Shown: piece by piece, positions 7,589 through 16,679 of the stretch
How the letters are laid out: each line of letters begins with the position of its first letter
Position numbering within the stretch: position 1 is the first letter of the stretch
Origin: Pseudolactococcus laudensis
Lineage (GTDB): Bacteria; Bacillota; Bacilli; Lactobacillales; Streptococcaceae
Assembly: GCF_013449735.1 (NCBI RefSeq)
Contig: NZ_JACBNY010000011.1
Coordinates: forward strand, 1 to 64,000
Direction: 5' to 3'
Length of the DNA stretch: 64,000 bases
Notes under the pieces: model-generated
Database searches by the model: none
Told to the model about the DNA's origin: nothing
The model's input: the letters and a program-made list of their open reading frames with translations, nothing else
Translations under genes and position numbers: made by a program

Positions 7589-8305
7589 TTATCCGCGAGC
7601 AGCATTGACCAACTGACTCACTTCTTTTTTAGACAGACGACGGAATTCCCCTGGCTGTAAACCAGTTAAGTCAAGCGTACCATATTGCACACGTGATAGT
7701 TTTTGAACTGGTAGACCAACTGCTTCAAACATTTTCTTAACTTGATGATTACGACCTTCATGAATCGTTAACTGAACAACCGATTTTTTAGTTGAAATAT
7801 CTTGTTTGATAATTTGATAAACAGCAGGCTTTGTTTTACGACCATCAATTTTAACCCCTTGGGTCAATGGACGAAGATTTTCTTTATTGGCTTGTCCCTC
7901 TACTTTTGCAATGTAGACTTTTTCAATTTCATGACGAGGGTGAGTCATCAAATTAGCAAATTCACCATCATTTGTCATTAGAATTAAACCACTTGTATCC
8001 CAGTCAAGACGACCAACAGGATAAATCCGCTCTGGAATATGGCGGAAAAAGTCCATAACAGTCTTGCGATCTTTCTCATCTGATACAGACGAAATCACAC
8101 CACGAGGCTTATTCAATACATAATAAACAGGTTCTTCTTTATAGATTTGCGTTTGTTTGACTTCAACTGTATCGCCAGACTTAACTTGATATGCCAAGTC
8201 TGTCATGACCTCACCATTGACGGTCACATCACCTGCTTTAATCAATTCTTCTGCTTTACGACGGCTAGCAACACCTGCGTGTGCCAAGTATTTATTAATT
8301 CTCAT
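7589..8305 (-). CDS. rluB: Ribosomal large subunit pseudouridine synthase B
   Basis: I choose ATG 8303-8305 ([11 protein letters not shown]), giving 238 residues. A longer in-frame ORF would overlap scpB by more than 50 bases. The protein has an N-terminal S4 RNA-binding domain (about 2-60, [19 protein letters not shown]) and an RsuA/RluB-type synthase domain with the catalytic [11 protein letters not shown] motif (Asp about residue 104). It should make a pseudouridine in 23S rRNA helix 89. It overlaps the end of scpB by 11 bases, as in other Streptococcaceae, and ends the scp operon. Confidence 0.94.
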   Translation of the reverse strand: MRINKYLAHAGVASRRKAEELIKAGDVTVNGEVMTDLAYQVKSGDTVEVKQTQIYKEEPVYYVLNKPRGVISSVSDEKDRKTVMDFFRHIPERIYPVGRLDWDTSGLILMTNDGEFANLMTHPRHEIEKVYIAKVEGQANKENLRPLTQGVKIDGRKTKPAVYQIIKQDISTKKSVVQLTIHEGRNHQVKKMFEAVGLPVQKLSRVQYGTLDLTGLQPGEFRRLSKKEVSQLVNAARG

Positions 8306-8867
8306 TTGTAGTGATTTCCTTTTCGTTGAAAATATCGACATCATCAATATTCATAAGTGATTCTTCGTTTATTTCGGGCAATTCTTCTAGCGTATTAATG
8401 CCGATATAATCCAAGAAATGGTTAGTTGTTGCATAAAGGTTAGGATTACCAATCACTTCTTTTTTACCAATCACTTCAATTAAGTCAAAGGCTTGAAGTG
8501 TTGCCATTGTCCCTGACGAATTGACACCACGAATCGCATCGACTTCTATCCGCGTCAGTGGTTGTTTATAAGCAATAATCGCTAACACTTCCAGTGCTGC
8601 TTTAGAGAGTGATTGATTCATAGGCGTTTTCGCATAGTGTTGCAATAAAGCATTAAGCGCAGCTTTTGTTGCCAAGCGATACTTACCAGCTGTTTCAATA
8701 ATGGTAAAAGCAGACTCATCATCCGATTGATATTTCTGGGATAGCTTTTCAATTTGTTGGGTGATAGCGCTTGGCGTGATATTTAACAAGCCAGATAAGT
8801 CCCTGAGACTTAATCCCTCTTCGCCAGTTACAAAAAGCAAGGCTTCAAGTTCAGCAGTTTTATTCAA
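8295..8867 (-). CDS. scpB: Segregation and condensation protein B
   Basis: This 190-residue protein has the two winged-helix domains of ScpB (about 1-85 and 86-165; [24 protein letters not shown] is the conserved core of the second). It forms the SMC-ScpAB condensin with ScpA, compacting and separating the chromosome. The start codon is TTG at 8865-8867, which overlaps the scpA stop by eight bases and gives the expected N-terminus ([20 protein letters not shown]). Translational coupling to scpA is likely. Confidence 0.94.
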   Translation of the reverse strand: MNKTAELEALLFVTGEEGLSLRDLSGLLNITPSAITQQIEKLSQKYQSDDESAFTIIETAGKYRLATKAALNALLQHYAKTPMNQSLSKAALEVLAIIAYKQPLTRIEVDAIRGVNSSGTMATLQAFDLIEVIGKKEVIGNPNLYATTNHFLDYIGINTLEELPEINEESLMNIDDVDIFNEKEITTNEN

Positions 8868-9606
8868 TTAAGGCCTCGCTTTCTGTTTTTGTTAGGATAA
8901 TATCGCCAAATGTGTCATCTTGTTGAAAATTAAGGGCGTGATTTTTTATCAATTCTAGCATGGCTAAGAAGACAGTTACCACTTCATCCAAAGAATGAGA
9001 GGGCTCGAAAAATTGTGTAAAGCTAACCGTCTTTTCATGTTGAAAAAGGGATAAAATATCTTTTATTTTATCTTCAACTGAAAATTCATCTGAATTAATC
9101 GTATGGTGATGATCCCGAAATTCAGCTTGCTTGCGTTGGATAACAGCAGAAAAGGCAAAGTATAAGTCTAATACATTTTTATCATGAGCTAGTGCAATCT
9201 CTTCTGCGGCAATCTCAGTTTTACTTTTCGAATAAAATTGACCACGATCATCATGCTTATCAGCTAATGCTAAACTTAGCGCCTTATATTTTCGATATTC
9301 ATCAATTTGTGACAAAATTTCTTGCTCCAAATCAACTGTTTCTTCTTCAAATGCTTCAGAAACAGTTGGTAAAAGTCGACGTGACTTAATCAAGACCAAC
9401 TGACTCGCAATGACAAGATATTCTGATGCTAAATCTAGCGCCTTTTCTTTCATAGCATCGAGATAGGCTAAGTACTGTGTAATGACTTCGACTAAAGGGA
9501 CTTCATAGATATCAACCTTGTATTGATTGACCAGATGTAATAATAAATCTAGTGGTCCTTCGAAATCGTGGATTTTAATATTGATTTCTTTTTTCACATA
9601 ATTCAT
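8860..9606 (-). CDS. scpA: Segregation and condensation protein A (kleisin)
   Basis: This 248-residue protein opens with [26 protein letters not shown], cut here to its core [11 protein letters not shown], the classic ScpA N-terminus that binds the SMC neck. The helical middle and C-terminal winged helix (about 170-240) bind the SMC head and ScpB. It is 15 bases downstream of the xerD-like gene and overlaps scpB, inside the conserved cbpB-xerD-scpA-scpB-rluB order. The ribosome site (AGAGAG) is weak, consistent with coupling to the upstream gene. Confidence 0.94.
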   Translation of the reverse strand: MNYVKKEINIKIHDFEGPLDLLLHLVNQYKVDIYEVPLVEVITQYLAYLDAMKEKALDLASEYLVIASQLVLIKSRRLLPTVSEAFEEETVDLEQEILSQIDEYRKYKALSLALADKHDDRGQFYSKSKTEIAAEEIALAHDKNVLDLYFAFSAVIQRKQAEFRDHHHTINSDEFSVEDKIKDILSLFQHEKTVSFTQFFEPSHSLDEVVTVFLAMLELIKNHALNFQQDDTFGDIILTKTESEALIE

Positions 9607-9621
9607 TTTATGTAAACTCTC

Positions 9622-10344
9622 TTATCTATAATATTTATCAAGGGAGTGAATGGATTTCAATCCTAGATTTTTGGCTAAATCATAGATAGAGACCCTTTCT
9701 GCAACACGCTGTAGAATATACTGTTCTCGCAGTTCTGCCGAGGTTAAAGTACTTGTTTTTTTGAGCTCATAGTGTAGAAATTGTCGAGATTTAGAAAATA
9801 ATTCATCAGCATTCTTTATCGGACGTACCAATCTGGCAAATTTATCTCGAATAGGCAAAATACGCTTGATACCACCCGTAGCGACGGTTAAAATTTTAAA
9901 ATCCCAATTAAATTCTGACCACTTTAAACTTTGAATTTCTGATGGTTTCAAACCAAACTCTAAAATAAGTAAAGCAATTAAATCACCTGGTTTTTTAACT
10001 TGTAGGTAGTACTGACTGACATCCAATAGTTTTGGCTGTCTTTGGTCATTGTCTTGTAATTCCTGATGTTGATAGGGCACAATATGCATTTCAAAAAAAT
10101 GAGCCAGTTTACCATTTTGATAAAGATACTTCATAAAAGTATTGATATTCGTGATTTTTCGATGTTGAGAAGATTTCGCAAGACTTTGTAACTCAAGCTG
10201 ATAAAGGTTTAACTGAGTTTGAGTTAGTTCATTGCCTTCTAAAAACGTCACAAAAGCTCGTAAATCGTAGAAATAAGCAAGTTTTGTGTTCTCAGATGCC
10301 TTTTGTCGACTATCGATGAAGGCTTTAATCGTTTGTTCGTTCAA
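9622..10344 (-). CDS. XerD-like tyrosine recombinase family protein
   Basis: I prefer the TTG start at 10342-10344 (MNEQTIKAFIDS), giving 240 residues. An ATG at 10383 would overlap cbpB by 59 bases. The protein has an N-terminal SAM-like DNA-binding domain (about 1-80, ENTKLAYFYDLRAFVTFL) and a C-terminal integrase-like domain. The first catalytic Arg position reads GLKPSEI, a Lys in place of Arg, and no clear HxxR box precedes the final Tyr pair (DKYYR). Streptococcal XerD-like proteins at this locus are known to be diverged, and Lactococcus resolves chromosomes with XerS/difSL, so this is probably not an active recombinase. Its role is unknown. Confidence 0.82.
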   Translation of the reverse strand: MNEQTIKAFIDSRQKASENTKLAYFYDLRAFVTFLEGNELTQTQLNLYQLELQSLAKSSQHRKITNINTFMKYLYQNGKLAHFFEMHIVPYQHQELQDNDQRQPKLLDVSQYYLQVKKPGDLIALLILEFGLKPSEIQSLKWSEFNWDFKILTVATGGIKRILPIRDKFARLVRPIKNADELFSKSRQFLHYELKKTSTLTSAELREQYILQRVAERVSIYDLAKNLGLKSIHSLDKYYR

Positions 10345-10792
10345 TAATCTGGTAATCCTTCGTAAAAGTATGGGCAAATGCATTAACGGCTTTGAGAATT
10401 TCTTGGCGTGGAATAATGCCGTAGAATTCTGTGCCTTTCAAAACTGGTAAAAATGGTTCGCCAACTAATAAATGTAGGATATCTTCCAATTCATAGTCTT
10501 TTTGAACCGTATCAATATCTTTATTGACGATTTCTGAAATAGGAGTTCTATCTGATTTTTCGTAGAAAAAATCATGTTGCATTTCAAAGTTAATAATATC
10601 TGTCCAGCCTAGGATGCCAACAAATTCATGTTCTTCATTGACAACGGGTACTTTAGAATACTTGTATTGGCTCAACAAAATTTTAGCATGTGAGATGTTG
10701 TGCTCGTCCAATAAAACGGCAACTTCACTTGCTGGTTTTAAAAAGGTGTCACTTTGTTTCATAAAGAAACATTCGATGTTTTTGTCAATCAT
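10325..10792 (-). CDS. cbpB: CBS-domain cyclic-di-AMP-binding protein CbpB
   Basis: This 155-residue cytosolic protein has two CBS motifs (about 20-75 and 82-140; YSKVPVVNEEHEFVGILGWTDI is typical of the first). Members at this locus in Firmicutes bind c-di-AMP, and in some species free CbpB stimulates the stringent enzyme Rel. The ATG overlaps the TGA of the upstream phosphodiesterase gene by four bases, so it is translationally coupled. The function is transferred from the family and gene order, not shown here. Confidence 0.85.
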   Translation of the reverse strand: MIDKNIECFFMKQSDTFLKPASEVAVLLDEHNISHAKILLSQYKYSKVPVVNEEHEFVGILGWTDIINFEMQHDFFYEKSDRTPISEIVNKDIDTVQKDYELEDILHLLVGEPFLPVLKGTEFYGIIPRQEILKAVNAFAHTFTKDYQIIERTND

Positions 10793-11307
10793 TTGTTTGA
10801 CCTCGGTAATTCAAACTGTAAATCAGGTATAAGCTGATGTTCTCTATCTAGGTAACTGATACGGAAAGTATCTTGTGTAGGCTCGATGATAGCATACATT
10901 TTAATATTATATCGTCCACGCGGTTGTAACACACTGCCTGGATTTAAGCAGAGGATACCCTCTTCAATAGTTGCAATCGGTGTATGGAGATGACCAAATA
11001 ACGCTATCTCACAATTGTGCTCACGAGCTGCATCTGTCAAGCGTTGCAACCCAAAATTAACACCAAATAAATGACCGTGAGTCACAAAGATAGCTTCATT
11101 ATCTGCATTTAATACGGCTGTTTCAGGGAATCCGTCATCAAAATCGCAATTGCCTCTGACAACGGTTATTCCTTCCCAAATGCTATCAGTAGCATCCAAT
11201 TCAGAGTCACCACAATGGATAATAGCACTTGCTTTATCTTGGTATTTAGTCTTTATTTCTTGAACAATTTTTGATTCACCATGGGAATCACTCATAACAA
11301 TTATCAT
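10789..11307 (-). CDS. YfcE/MJ0936-type metallophosphodiesterase
   Basis: This 172-residue calcineurin-like phosphoesterase has all metal-binding motifs: DSH (Asp7, His9), HCGDSE, GNCD, THGH and GHLH. Such enzymes hydrolyse phosphodiesters with Mn2+ or a similar metal; the natural substrate is unsettled. It sits between rdgB and cbpB in the conserved streptococcal order. It begins eight bases after the rdgB stop and shares four bases with cbpB. Confidence 0.9.
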   Translation of the reverse strand: MIIVMSDSHGESKIVQEIKTKYQDKASAIIHCGDSELDATDSIWEGITVVRGNCDFDDGFPETAVLNADNEAIFVTHGHLFGVNFGLQRLTDAAREHNCEIALFGHLHTPIATIEEGILCLNPGSVLQPRGRYNIKMYAIIEPTQDTFRISYLDREHQLIPDLQFELPRSNK

Positions 11308-11314
11308 AAAAACC

Positions 11315-12241
11315 TCATTGTCTTAGCCATTCAGGCCATTCTTTCAGCAAATTTTGCAGAGCGCGGGCGCGATGAGACACTTTGTTTTTTTGCTCAAGTG
11401 TCATCTGAGCGGCAGTTCTACCAGTCTCTTCATCAACAAACAAGGGGTCGTAACCAAACCCGTCATCTCCTCTAGGAATTGTCGCAATTGAACCAGGCCA
11501 CTCACCTTCTACGACAAGAGATGATTTTCCTGGTGCTGCAACGACTAAAGTCGTATGGAATTTTGCCTTCCGTTTCTCGGGTGAGACAGCTGTACTTGCA
11601 AGTTCATGCAAGAGTTTGGCATTATTAGCTGCATCTGTTGCATGCTCTCCAGCAAATCTAGCAGACCAGACACCTGGCAGACCACCTAATACATCAACCA
11701 TCAAACCACTATCATCAGCCAAAACCATTTCACCTGTCAATTCAGAAATCGTTTCAGCTTTTAATCTCGCATTCTCTTCAAAGGTCATACCAGTTTCAGC
11801 TACCTCGGGTAGCTCAGGAAAATCATTGAGGTTTTTAATATCATAACCTAATTGGCTAAACATTGCCTTAAATTCTCTTGTTTTCCCCTCATTACGTGTA
11901 GCAATAAGTAGCGTTTTTCTCGTCTTGCTTTGAAGGCTCACCGTCTCTGTATGTAAGACTTGCCCCTCTAACTCAACTGTTAAAACCTGACCAATACTGT
12001 ACTGATATGCAAGACCAGTCACATCTCTCAAAACTTGGAAAAATAAGTCAATGACATCAGCAGGTGTTTCATCTACTGCGACGATTTTCAAGCCTTTTTC
12101 AGCTGGAAAATATTTGAAAAATACTGAGTAAAGAGGAATTTCTAGCTGTTCACCAAAAATATTTTCAATGACGAGTGCCCTTTGTTCCTCTAATACATAG
12201 GCAAAAATATCTGTCGTCTGGTGCTTATAAAGTTTTTTCAT
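11315..12241 (-). CDS. rdgB: XTP/dITP diphosphatase with N-terminal extension
   Basis: This 308-residue protein contains the HAM1/RdgB domain in its C-terminal two thirds (from about 108, [35 protein letters not shown] near the end). It removes dITP, XTP and related non-canonical nucleotides from the pool. The extra 105 N-terminal residues are typical of streptococcal and lactococcal versions, which run to about 320 residues, and have no assigned function. Its ATG overlaps the murI TGA by four bases, so the two are coupled. Confidence 0.94.
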   Translation of the reverse strand: MKKLYKHQTTDIFAYVLEEQRALVIENIFGEQLEIPLYSVFFKYFPAEKGLKIVAVDETPADVIDLFFQVLRDVTGLAYQYSIGQVLTVELEGQVLHTETVSLQSKTRKTLLIATRNEGKTREFKAMFSQLGYDIKNLNDFPELPEVAETGMTFEENARLKAETISELTGEMVLADDSGLMVDVLGGLPGVWSARFAGEHATDAANNAKLLHELASTAVSPEKRKAKFHTTLVVAAPGKSSLVVEGEWPGSIATIPRGDDGFGYDPLFVDEETGRTAAQMTLEQKNKVSHRARALQNLLKEWPEWLRQ

Positions 12242-13032
12242 AATTTCAATGTCCTTGATTCAATAGGAATTTGTAACCAATTTTCGGCAATTTCATCAAA
12301 AGATTGACTACTTGCTGTCGTATAAAATTGATGTAATTTGCTTGCAATTGTACGCTCTCGATTAATCTCAAAGTAATTAAGCAAAACGGAAATGTCTCGT
12401 ACACACTCTGCGCCACTATCGATTAATTTGACCCCATCACCCATCACATTTTGAATGATAGGCCTTAACAAGGGATAATGTGTACAGCCTAGAATAAGTG
12501 TATCGACACGTCCAACTAATGGTTGCAAAGTCTCATAGACAATTTTCTTAGCAACACTTGATGTCGTTTCATTTGACTCAACGATTGGTACAAACTTAGG
12601 ACAAGCCAAGGATGTTACGGTCAAACTTGGCGACAAGAGCTGGACTTTTTTTCTATAAATATCCGATGCGACCGTCATAGCTGTACCAATCACACCAATA
12701 CGACCAGTTGTTGTTGCTTTAATCGCAGCACTAGCGCCAGGCAAAATAACACCTAGAACTGGAATATCGAGCTGATTCTTGACTTCTTCCCAGGCGACAG
12801 CTGTCGCCGTATTACAGGCAAAGACAATCATCTTAACGTCCTTTGATAAAAGAAAATTAACCAACTCCCAAGTAAACTGTCTAATTTGGTCCGCTGGTCT
12901 TGGACCATAAGGGGCACGTCTTGAATCTCCGATATAGATGACTTCTTCATCGGGTAATTGGCGCATTAATTCTTTGACCACCGTCAGACCGCCAACACCT
13001 GAGTCTAAAAAACCTATCGGTCGATTATCCAT
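12238..13032 (-). CDS. murI: Glutamate racemase
   Basis: This 264-residue cofactor-independent racemase supplies D-glutamate for peptidoglycan. Both catalytic Cys motifs are present: FACNTATA (Cys73) and LGCTHYPL (Cys near 183). The N-terminal [13 protein letters not shown] is the family hallmark. GAGGTAAG precedes the ATG. Upstream lies the yneF terminator and a MITE-like element, so the murI operon promoter must be inside or very near these elements, which is unusual for an essential gene. Confidence 0.96.
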   Translation of the reverse strand: MDNRPIGFLDSGVGGLTVVKELMRQLPDEEVIYIGDSRRAPYGPRPADQIRQFTWELVNFLLSKDVKMIVFACNTATAVAWEEVKNQLDIPVLGVILPGASAAIKATTTGRIGVIGTAMTVASDIYRKKVQLLSPSLTVTSLACPKFVPIVESNETTSSVAKKIVYETLQPLVGRVDTLILGCTHYPLLRPIIQNVMGDGVKLIDSGAECVRDISVLLNYFEINRERTIASKLHQFYTTASSQSFDEIAENWLQIPIESRTLKL

Positions 13033-13051
13033 CTTACTTACCTCACAAAAA

Positions 13052-13077
13052 CAAAAGCCGAGAAAATCTCAGCTTTT
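13052..13077 (-). terminator. Terminator after yneF
   Basis: AAAAGCCGAGA and TCTCAGCTTTT pair over 11 positions with one G-U in the minus-strand RNA. The stem is followed by a T-rich stretch on that strand. It lies between the MITE-like element and the murI start. Confidence 0.65.
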
Positions 13078-13079
13078 AC

Positions 13080-13192
13080 GGGAATCTCTAAAAAGTATGT
13101 CTCAGTTATTTGAGGGAAAGATGCAAGAACGACAAATCGTGCTAGTCTATCTCTTACAATGAAACCCAAAAACTGAGTTTTTAGAGAGTCCC
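13080..13192. repeat. MITE-like inverted-repeat element between yneF and murI
   Basis: The 113-bp element has terminal inverted repeats GGGAATCTCTAAAAA (13080-13094) and TTTTTAGAGAGTCCC (13178-13192), matching at 14 of 15 positions. It has no coding capacity. TTA flanks both sides (13076-13078 offset by one base; 13193-13195), a possible 3-base target duplication. Its ends closely resemble those of a second element at 28591-28744, so both are probably mobilised by the same transposase, perhaps of the IS5 group; this last step is a guess. Confidence 0.65.
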
Positions 13193-13199
13193 TTAAACC

Positions 13200-13436
13200 T
13201 TATTTTTTCTTATCAGCTTGTTTCGCAGCTGCACGAATTTGACGCAAAACTTGTTGTACTTGTGTTTCGCTTGGTTTGCGACCCATTGAGCTCATCATCG
13301 TCCGAACAGCATCTTCATTCAATGGCGGGTTCTCCATCAACATCTGTTTCACTTGACGACGGCTTAAAAACAAGCCTAAAGCAAAGCCGCCAAGAGCGGT
13401 AACGATCATTAATAAAATAGCAAGTAAAATTGGCAT
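13200..13436 (-). CDS. YneF family membrane protein (UPF0154)
   Basis: This 78-residue protein has one N-terminal transmembrane helix (about 2-24, ending LGLFLSRR) and a basic cytoplasmic tail containing NPPLNEDAVRTMMSSMGRKPSE, the conserved UPF0154 core; I quote only that it includes the MMSSMGRKPSE string. The family is widespread in Firmicutes and of unknown function. It stands alone, followed by a MITE-like element and terminator and preceded by a 64-base gap after lysA. Confidence 0.9.
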   Translation of the reverse strand: MPILLAILLMIVTALGGFALGLFLSRRQVKQMLMENPPLNEDAVRTMMSSMGRKPSETQVQQVLRQIRAAAKQADKKK

Positions 13437-13500
13437 TTTTATCTCTCTTCTTTTTTGTTATTCGGTTAATTATATCAAATTTTACATAATCTGTCTATTT

Positions 13501-14751
13501 TCAATCGAAATCAAAACCATATAAAGTCGCAAAATAATCTTCCGCTGTCTCTGCTCTTCGAATTTGGCGCGTAGTGCCATCTTCTTGCAGCAAAATTTCT
13601 GCGGAACGGAGTTTGGCGTTATACTGGTACCCCATCGAAAAGCCGTGCGCGCCGGTATCATGGATAACTAGTGTGTCACCGACATGGACCTCAGGCAACA
13701 GTCTTTGTTTAGCGAATTTATCGTTATTTTCGCAGAGTGAGCCAACGACATCATAGGTGTGCGTTTGAGGCGCTGTTTCCTTTCCTGCGACGCTGATATG
13801 ATGGTATGAGCCATACATGGCCGGTCTTAAAAGGTTGACAGCGCTGGCGTCGACACCCACGTAATCACGATAAGTCTGTTTTTTGTGGATGACCTTGGTG
13901 ATGAGGTGACCGTGAGGGGCGAGCATAAAACGCCCGAGTTCCGTGAAGATTTTGACTTGACCGAGACCATTAGGCGTCAGGACTGCTTCATAGGCTTGAC
14001 GCACACCGTCACCGATTTTAGCGATGTCGTTTTCAACTTCGTCAGGCTTGTAGTTAACGCCAATACCACCAGATAAGTTGATGAAATCAAGGTCAACATC
14101 CGTCGCTTGGACCACTTCTACCGCTAGTTCAAACAATTCTTTAGCCAAAACTGGATAGTAGTCATTTCTCAACGTATTAGAGGCTAAGAAAGAATGAATC
14201 CCAAATTTTTTCACGCCAAGTGATTTCAAGTCTTTAAAAGCTTGAATGAGCTGATCTTTAGTCATGCCAAATTTTGATTCTTCCGGATTATCCATGATAT
14301 CCGTGCCTAGGGCAAAGACACCACCAGGATTATACCGGCAAGAAATTATCTCTGGTATGGTCGTGACATTTTTTAGGAATTCAACGTGTTCATAAGCATC
14401 CAGATTGATTGTGGCATCTAGCTTTCTAGCGTATTGGAATTCTTGAGCAGGCGTATCATTAGACGAAAACATGATATCTTGCTTTTCAAATCCAAGTTTG
14501 TGAGACATCAGTAATTCTATTTCTGACGCACAATCAACGCCGCAATTTTCTTCTTGAAGAATTTTCAAAATAGCAGGTGTTGGTGTGGCTTTGACTGCAA
14601 AGTATTCCTTAAATCCAGGATTCCAACTGAAGGCTTGATTGACTGCACGTGCTTTTTCTCGGATAGCTTTTTCATCGTACAAATGAAAAGGTGTCGGGTA
14701 TTCTGCGGTGATTTGGTCAAGTTGTGATACCGTAACGAAGGGTGTTTTCAT
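13501..14751 (-). CDS. lysA: Diaminopimelate decarboxylase
   Basis: This 416-residue PLP enzyme makes L-lysine from meso-diaminopimelate, the last step of lysine synthesis; Lys is also the peptidoglycan cross-link residue in this group. The PLP lysine is in EYFAVKATPTP (about residue 53), the His of GIHSFLASN and the GGIG phosphate-binding loop follow, and SLCENNDK carries the active-site Cys at the subunit interface. The C-terminal beta-barrel is complete. GAGGAGC precedes the ATG. It is monocistronic as far as can be seen, with a TATAAT at 14820-14825 as a possible -10. Confidence 0.92.
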   Translation of the reverse strand: MKTPFVTVSQLDQITAEYPTPFHLYDEKAIREKARAVNQAFSWNPGFKEYFAVKATPTPAILKILQEENCGVDCASEIELLMSHKLGFEKQDIMFSSNDTPAQEFQYARKLDATINLDAYEHVEFLKNVTTIPEIISCRYNPGGVFALGTDIMDNPEESKFGMTKDQLIQAFKDLKSLGVKKFGIHSFLASNTLRNDYYPVLAKELFELAVEVVQATDVDLDFINLSGGIGVNYKPDEVENDIAKIGDGVRQAYEAVLTPNGLGQVKIFTELGRFMLAPHGHLITKVIHKKQTYRDYVGVDASAVNLLRPAMYGSYHHISVAGKETAPQTHTYDVVGSLCENNDKFAKQRLLPEVHVGDTLVIHDTGAHGFSMGYQYNAKLRSAEILLQEDGTTRQIRRAETAEDYFATLYGFDFD

Positions 14752-14836
14752 GGTTGCTCCTCATATTCTCTCTAACTCACATCTGGTGCTAGTCAATCAA
14801 TAAATAACGTTTTTACATAATTATAAATCTGTAAAA

Positions 14837-16183
14837 TCAAACATCTAGGTAATCTGTTAAGTCTTTCAAGGCACGTTCTGCAATAGCAGTATAACGTTCT
14901 TTTTTATCGCGAATGCGTTCGCCTTCAAGCTCCTTAATAATGCCAAAGTTGACATTCATCGGTTGGAAGTTTTTACTGTTAGCGTGGATCACATAGTAGG
15001 GCAGGGCACCAATAGCAGTCGTTTCAGGGAAAACAACTGGTGCTGCTTCTTCGAACAATTTAGCCGCATTAATCCCAGCCACTAAACCTGAGGCAGCTGA
15101 CTCAACATAGCCTTCTACACCTGTCATTTGACCCGCAAAGAAGAGATTGTCTTTATTCTTAGATTGGAAAGTTTGGGTCAAAAGATTTGGCGAATCCATA
15201 TAAGAGTTACGGTGCATCACGCCATATCTGACAAACTCAGCATTTTCAAGACCTGGAATCATGCGGAAAATCCGCTTTTGTTCTCCCCACTTCAGATGCG
15301 TTTGGAAACCAACGATATTATAGAGACTCGCTGCTGCATCATCTTGACGAAGTTGTACCACAGCGTAAGGAACACTTGTTTCATAAGTTGTCCCATCTCG
15401 TTTGGTCACTGTATAGGTCTCATTCGGATTTTCAAGACCCACCGGTTTCATCGGGCCAAACAACATGGTCTTAAAGCCACGCGCCGCCATGACCTCAATC
15501 GGCATACAGCCTTCGAAATACTTCTCTTTCTCAAAAGATTTGATTTCAGCAACTTCCGCATCGACCAGCGCTTCTTGGAAGGCTTGAAACTCTTCTTTAG
15601 TCATTGGGGCATTAAGATAGGCGGCCTCACCCTTGTCATAGCGTGACTTCAGATACACTTTACTCATGTCAATGCTACTGATATCGACAATCGGTGCTGC
15701 TGCATCATAGAAATAGAAACCATCCCCATCATTTAAAGCGTGGATTTTAGCCGCTAAATCGTCAGATGTCAAGGGGCCTGAGGCAATGACTGTGATCGCA
15801 TCATCTGGGATTTCTGTCACCTCTGCTCTGATGACCTCAATCAAAGGATGATTGCTCACCTTTGAAGTCACGAGTTCAGCAAAACCTTCGCGATCAACTG
15901 CAAGTGCGCCACCAGCAGGCACGCGCGTTTCGTCTGCTGAGCTGATGATCAGGCTATCAAGCTGACGCATCTCTTCTTTCAATAGACCGACCGCATTGGT
16001 GATTGAATCACCACGTAAAGAGTTTGAACACACAAGTTCAGCAAAGTTACTTGTTTTGTGTTGTGGGGTTGGTTTAACACCACGCATTTCGTAGAGTTTA
16101 ACTGGAATCCCGCGTTTAGCAATTTGATAAGCGGCTTCTGAGCCAGCAAGGCCAGCACCGATAACATTAATATGATTTGACAT
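14837..16183 (-). CDS. trmFO: tRNA (uracil-54) methyltransferase, folate/FAD-dependent
   Basis: This 448-residue flavoprotein forms ribothymidine at position 54 of tRNA using methylene-tetrahydrofolate. It has the N-terminal FAD dinucleotide fold ([14 protein letters not shown]), the conserved [10 protein letters not shown] and [11 protein letters not shown] (with the catalytic Cys), and the C-terminal FAD contact [17 protein letters not shown], of which I cite the [10 protein letters not shown] part. Length is normal. Its 5' leader of about 330 bases contains three tandem copies of a 97-bp structured repeat, which is not usual for this gene. Confidence 0.96.
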   Translation of the reverse strand: MSNHINVIGAGLAGSEAAYQIAKRGIPVKLYEMRGVKPTPQHKTSNFAELVCSNSLRGDSITNAVGLLKEEMRQLDSLIISSADETRVPAGGALAVDREGFAELVTSKVSNHPLIEVIRAEVTEIPDDAITVIASGPLTSDDLAAKIHALNDGDGFYFYDAAAPIVDISSIDMSKVYLKSRYDKGEAAYLNAPMTKEEFQAFQEALVDAEVAEIKSFEKEKYFEGCMPIEVMAARGFKTMLFGPMKPVGLENPNETYTVTKRDGTTYETSVPYAVVQLRQDDAAASLYNIVGFQTHLKWGEQKRIFRMIPGLENAEFVRYGVMHRNSYMDSPNLLTQTFQSKNKDNLFFAGQMTGVEGYVESAASGLVAGINAAKLFEEAAPVVFPETTAIGALPYYVIHANSKNFQPMNVNFGIIKELEGERIRDKKERYTAIAERALKDLTDYLDV

Positions 16184-16193
16184 CTATAATTTC

Positions 16194-16497
16194 CTTTCTG
16201 CGAATTCACTTTCTGTGAATTCTTGAAACTTGACCTGCGCTTGCGCTTCGTCCAAGCAGGGTCATTCGCAAACCTAAGTCTGCTCAAAGTCTTTCTACGA
16301 ATTCACTTTCTGTGAATTCTTGAAACTTGACCTACGCTTGCGCTTCGTCCAAGCAGGGCCATTCGCAAACCTAAGTCTGCTCAAAGTCTTTCTGCAAATT
16401 CACTTTCTGTAAATACTATACGTGAATTCTTAAAACTTGACCTGCGCTTGCACGTCGTCCAAGTAGGGTCATTCGCAAACCTGAGTTTGCTCAAAGT
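16194..16497. repeat. Three tandem copies of a 97-bp structured repeat in the trmFO leader
   Basis: Unit 1 is 16194-16290 and unit 2 is 16291-16387, each 97 bases and nearly identical. Unit 3 is 16388-16497, more diverged and with a 13-base insertion. Each of the first two units contains a perfect 8-bp hairpin GAATTCAC..GTGAATTC and a second hairpin, GACC-TGC-GCTTG..CAAGC-AGG-GTC. Both would be present in the trmFO mRNA leader. There is no ORF with a ribosome site. Origin and role are unknown; the copy gradient suggests duplication with unit 3 the oldest. Confidence 0.9.
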
Positions 16498-16519
16498 CTT
16501 TTTTAGATTGTTACTATCC

Positions 16520-16525
16520 ATTATA
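16520..16525 (-). promoter_or_regulatory. Extended -10 of the trmFO promoter
   Basis: The minus strand reads TGATATAAT here, an extended -10. No good -35 is present at 17 bases. Transcription from here would carry all three tandem repeats into the leader. Confidence 0.5.
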
Positions 16526-16639
16526 TCATGTTAAGTCGAAATTTTTGAGTGAATATGACTAAAGCTTGTCACTTCATTTTTTTCTTGTGGATTGTGGTAC
16601 TATCCTAACCATTATGAACATCATTTTTGCAATACAAAA

Positions 16640-16666
16640 AGAACTCACATCAATCTTGTGAGTTCT
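16640..16666 (-). terminator. Terminator of the giant adhesin locus
   Basis: AGAACTCACA and TGTGAGTTCT form a perfect 10-bp stem with a 7-base loop. Five U residues follow in the minus-strand RNA. It lies 14 bases after the stop codon of the C-terminal adhesin fragment. Confidence 0.85.
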
Positions 16667-16679
16667 CTATGTGTTTAGT

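Noticed and set aside
15128-15646. 172-codon open frame on the plus strand
   Set aside because: It lies wholly inside trmFO, on the opposite strand, with no family resemblance and no ribosome site. It is a shadow of a conserved gene.
15979-16287. 102-codon minus-strand frame starting in the tandem repeat
   Set aside because: It overlaps the trmFO start in another frame. Its first residues are a translation of the 97-bp repeat and resemble no protein family.
16194-16497. Possible CRISPR array
   Set aside because: The units are 97 bases, directly adjacent, with no spacers and no cas genes. It is a plain tandem repeat.
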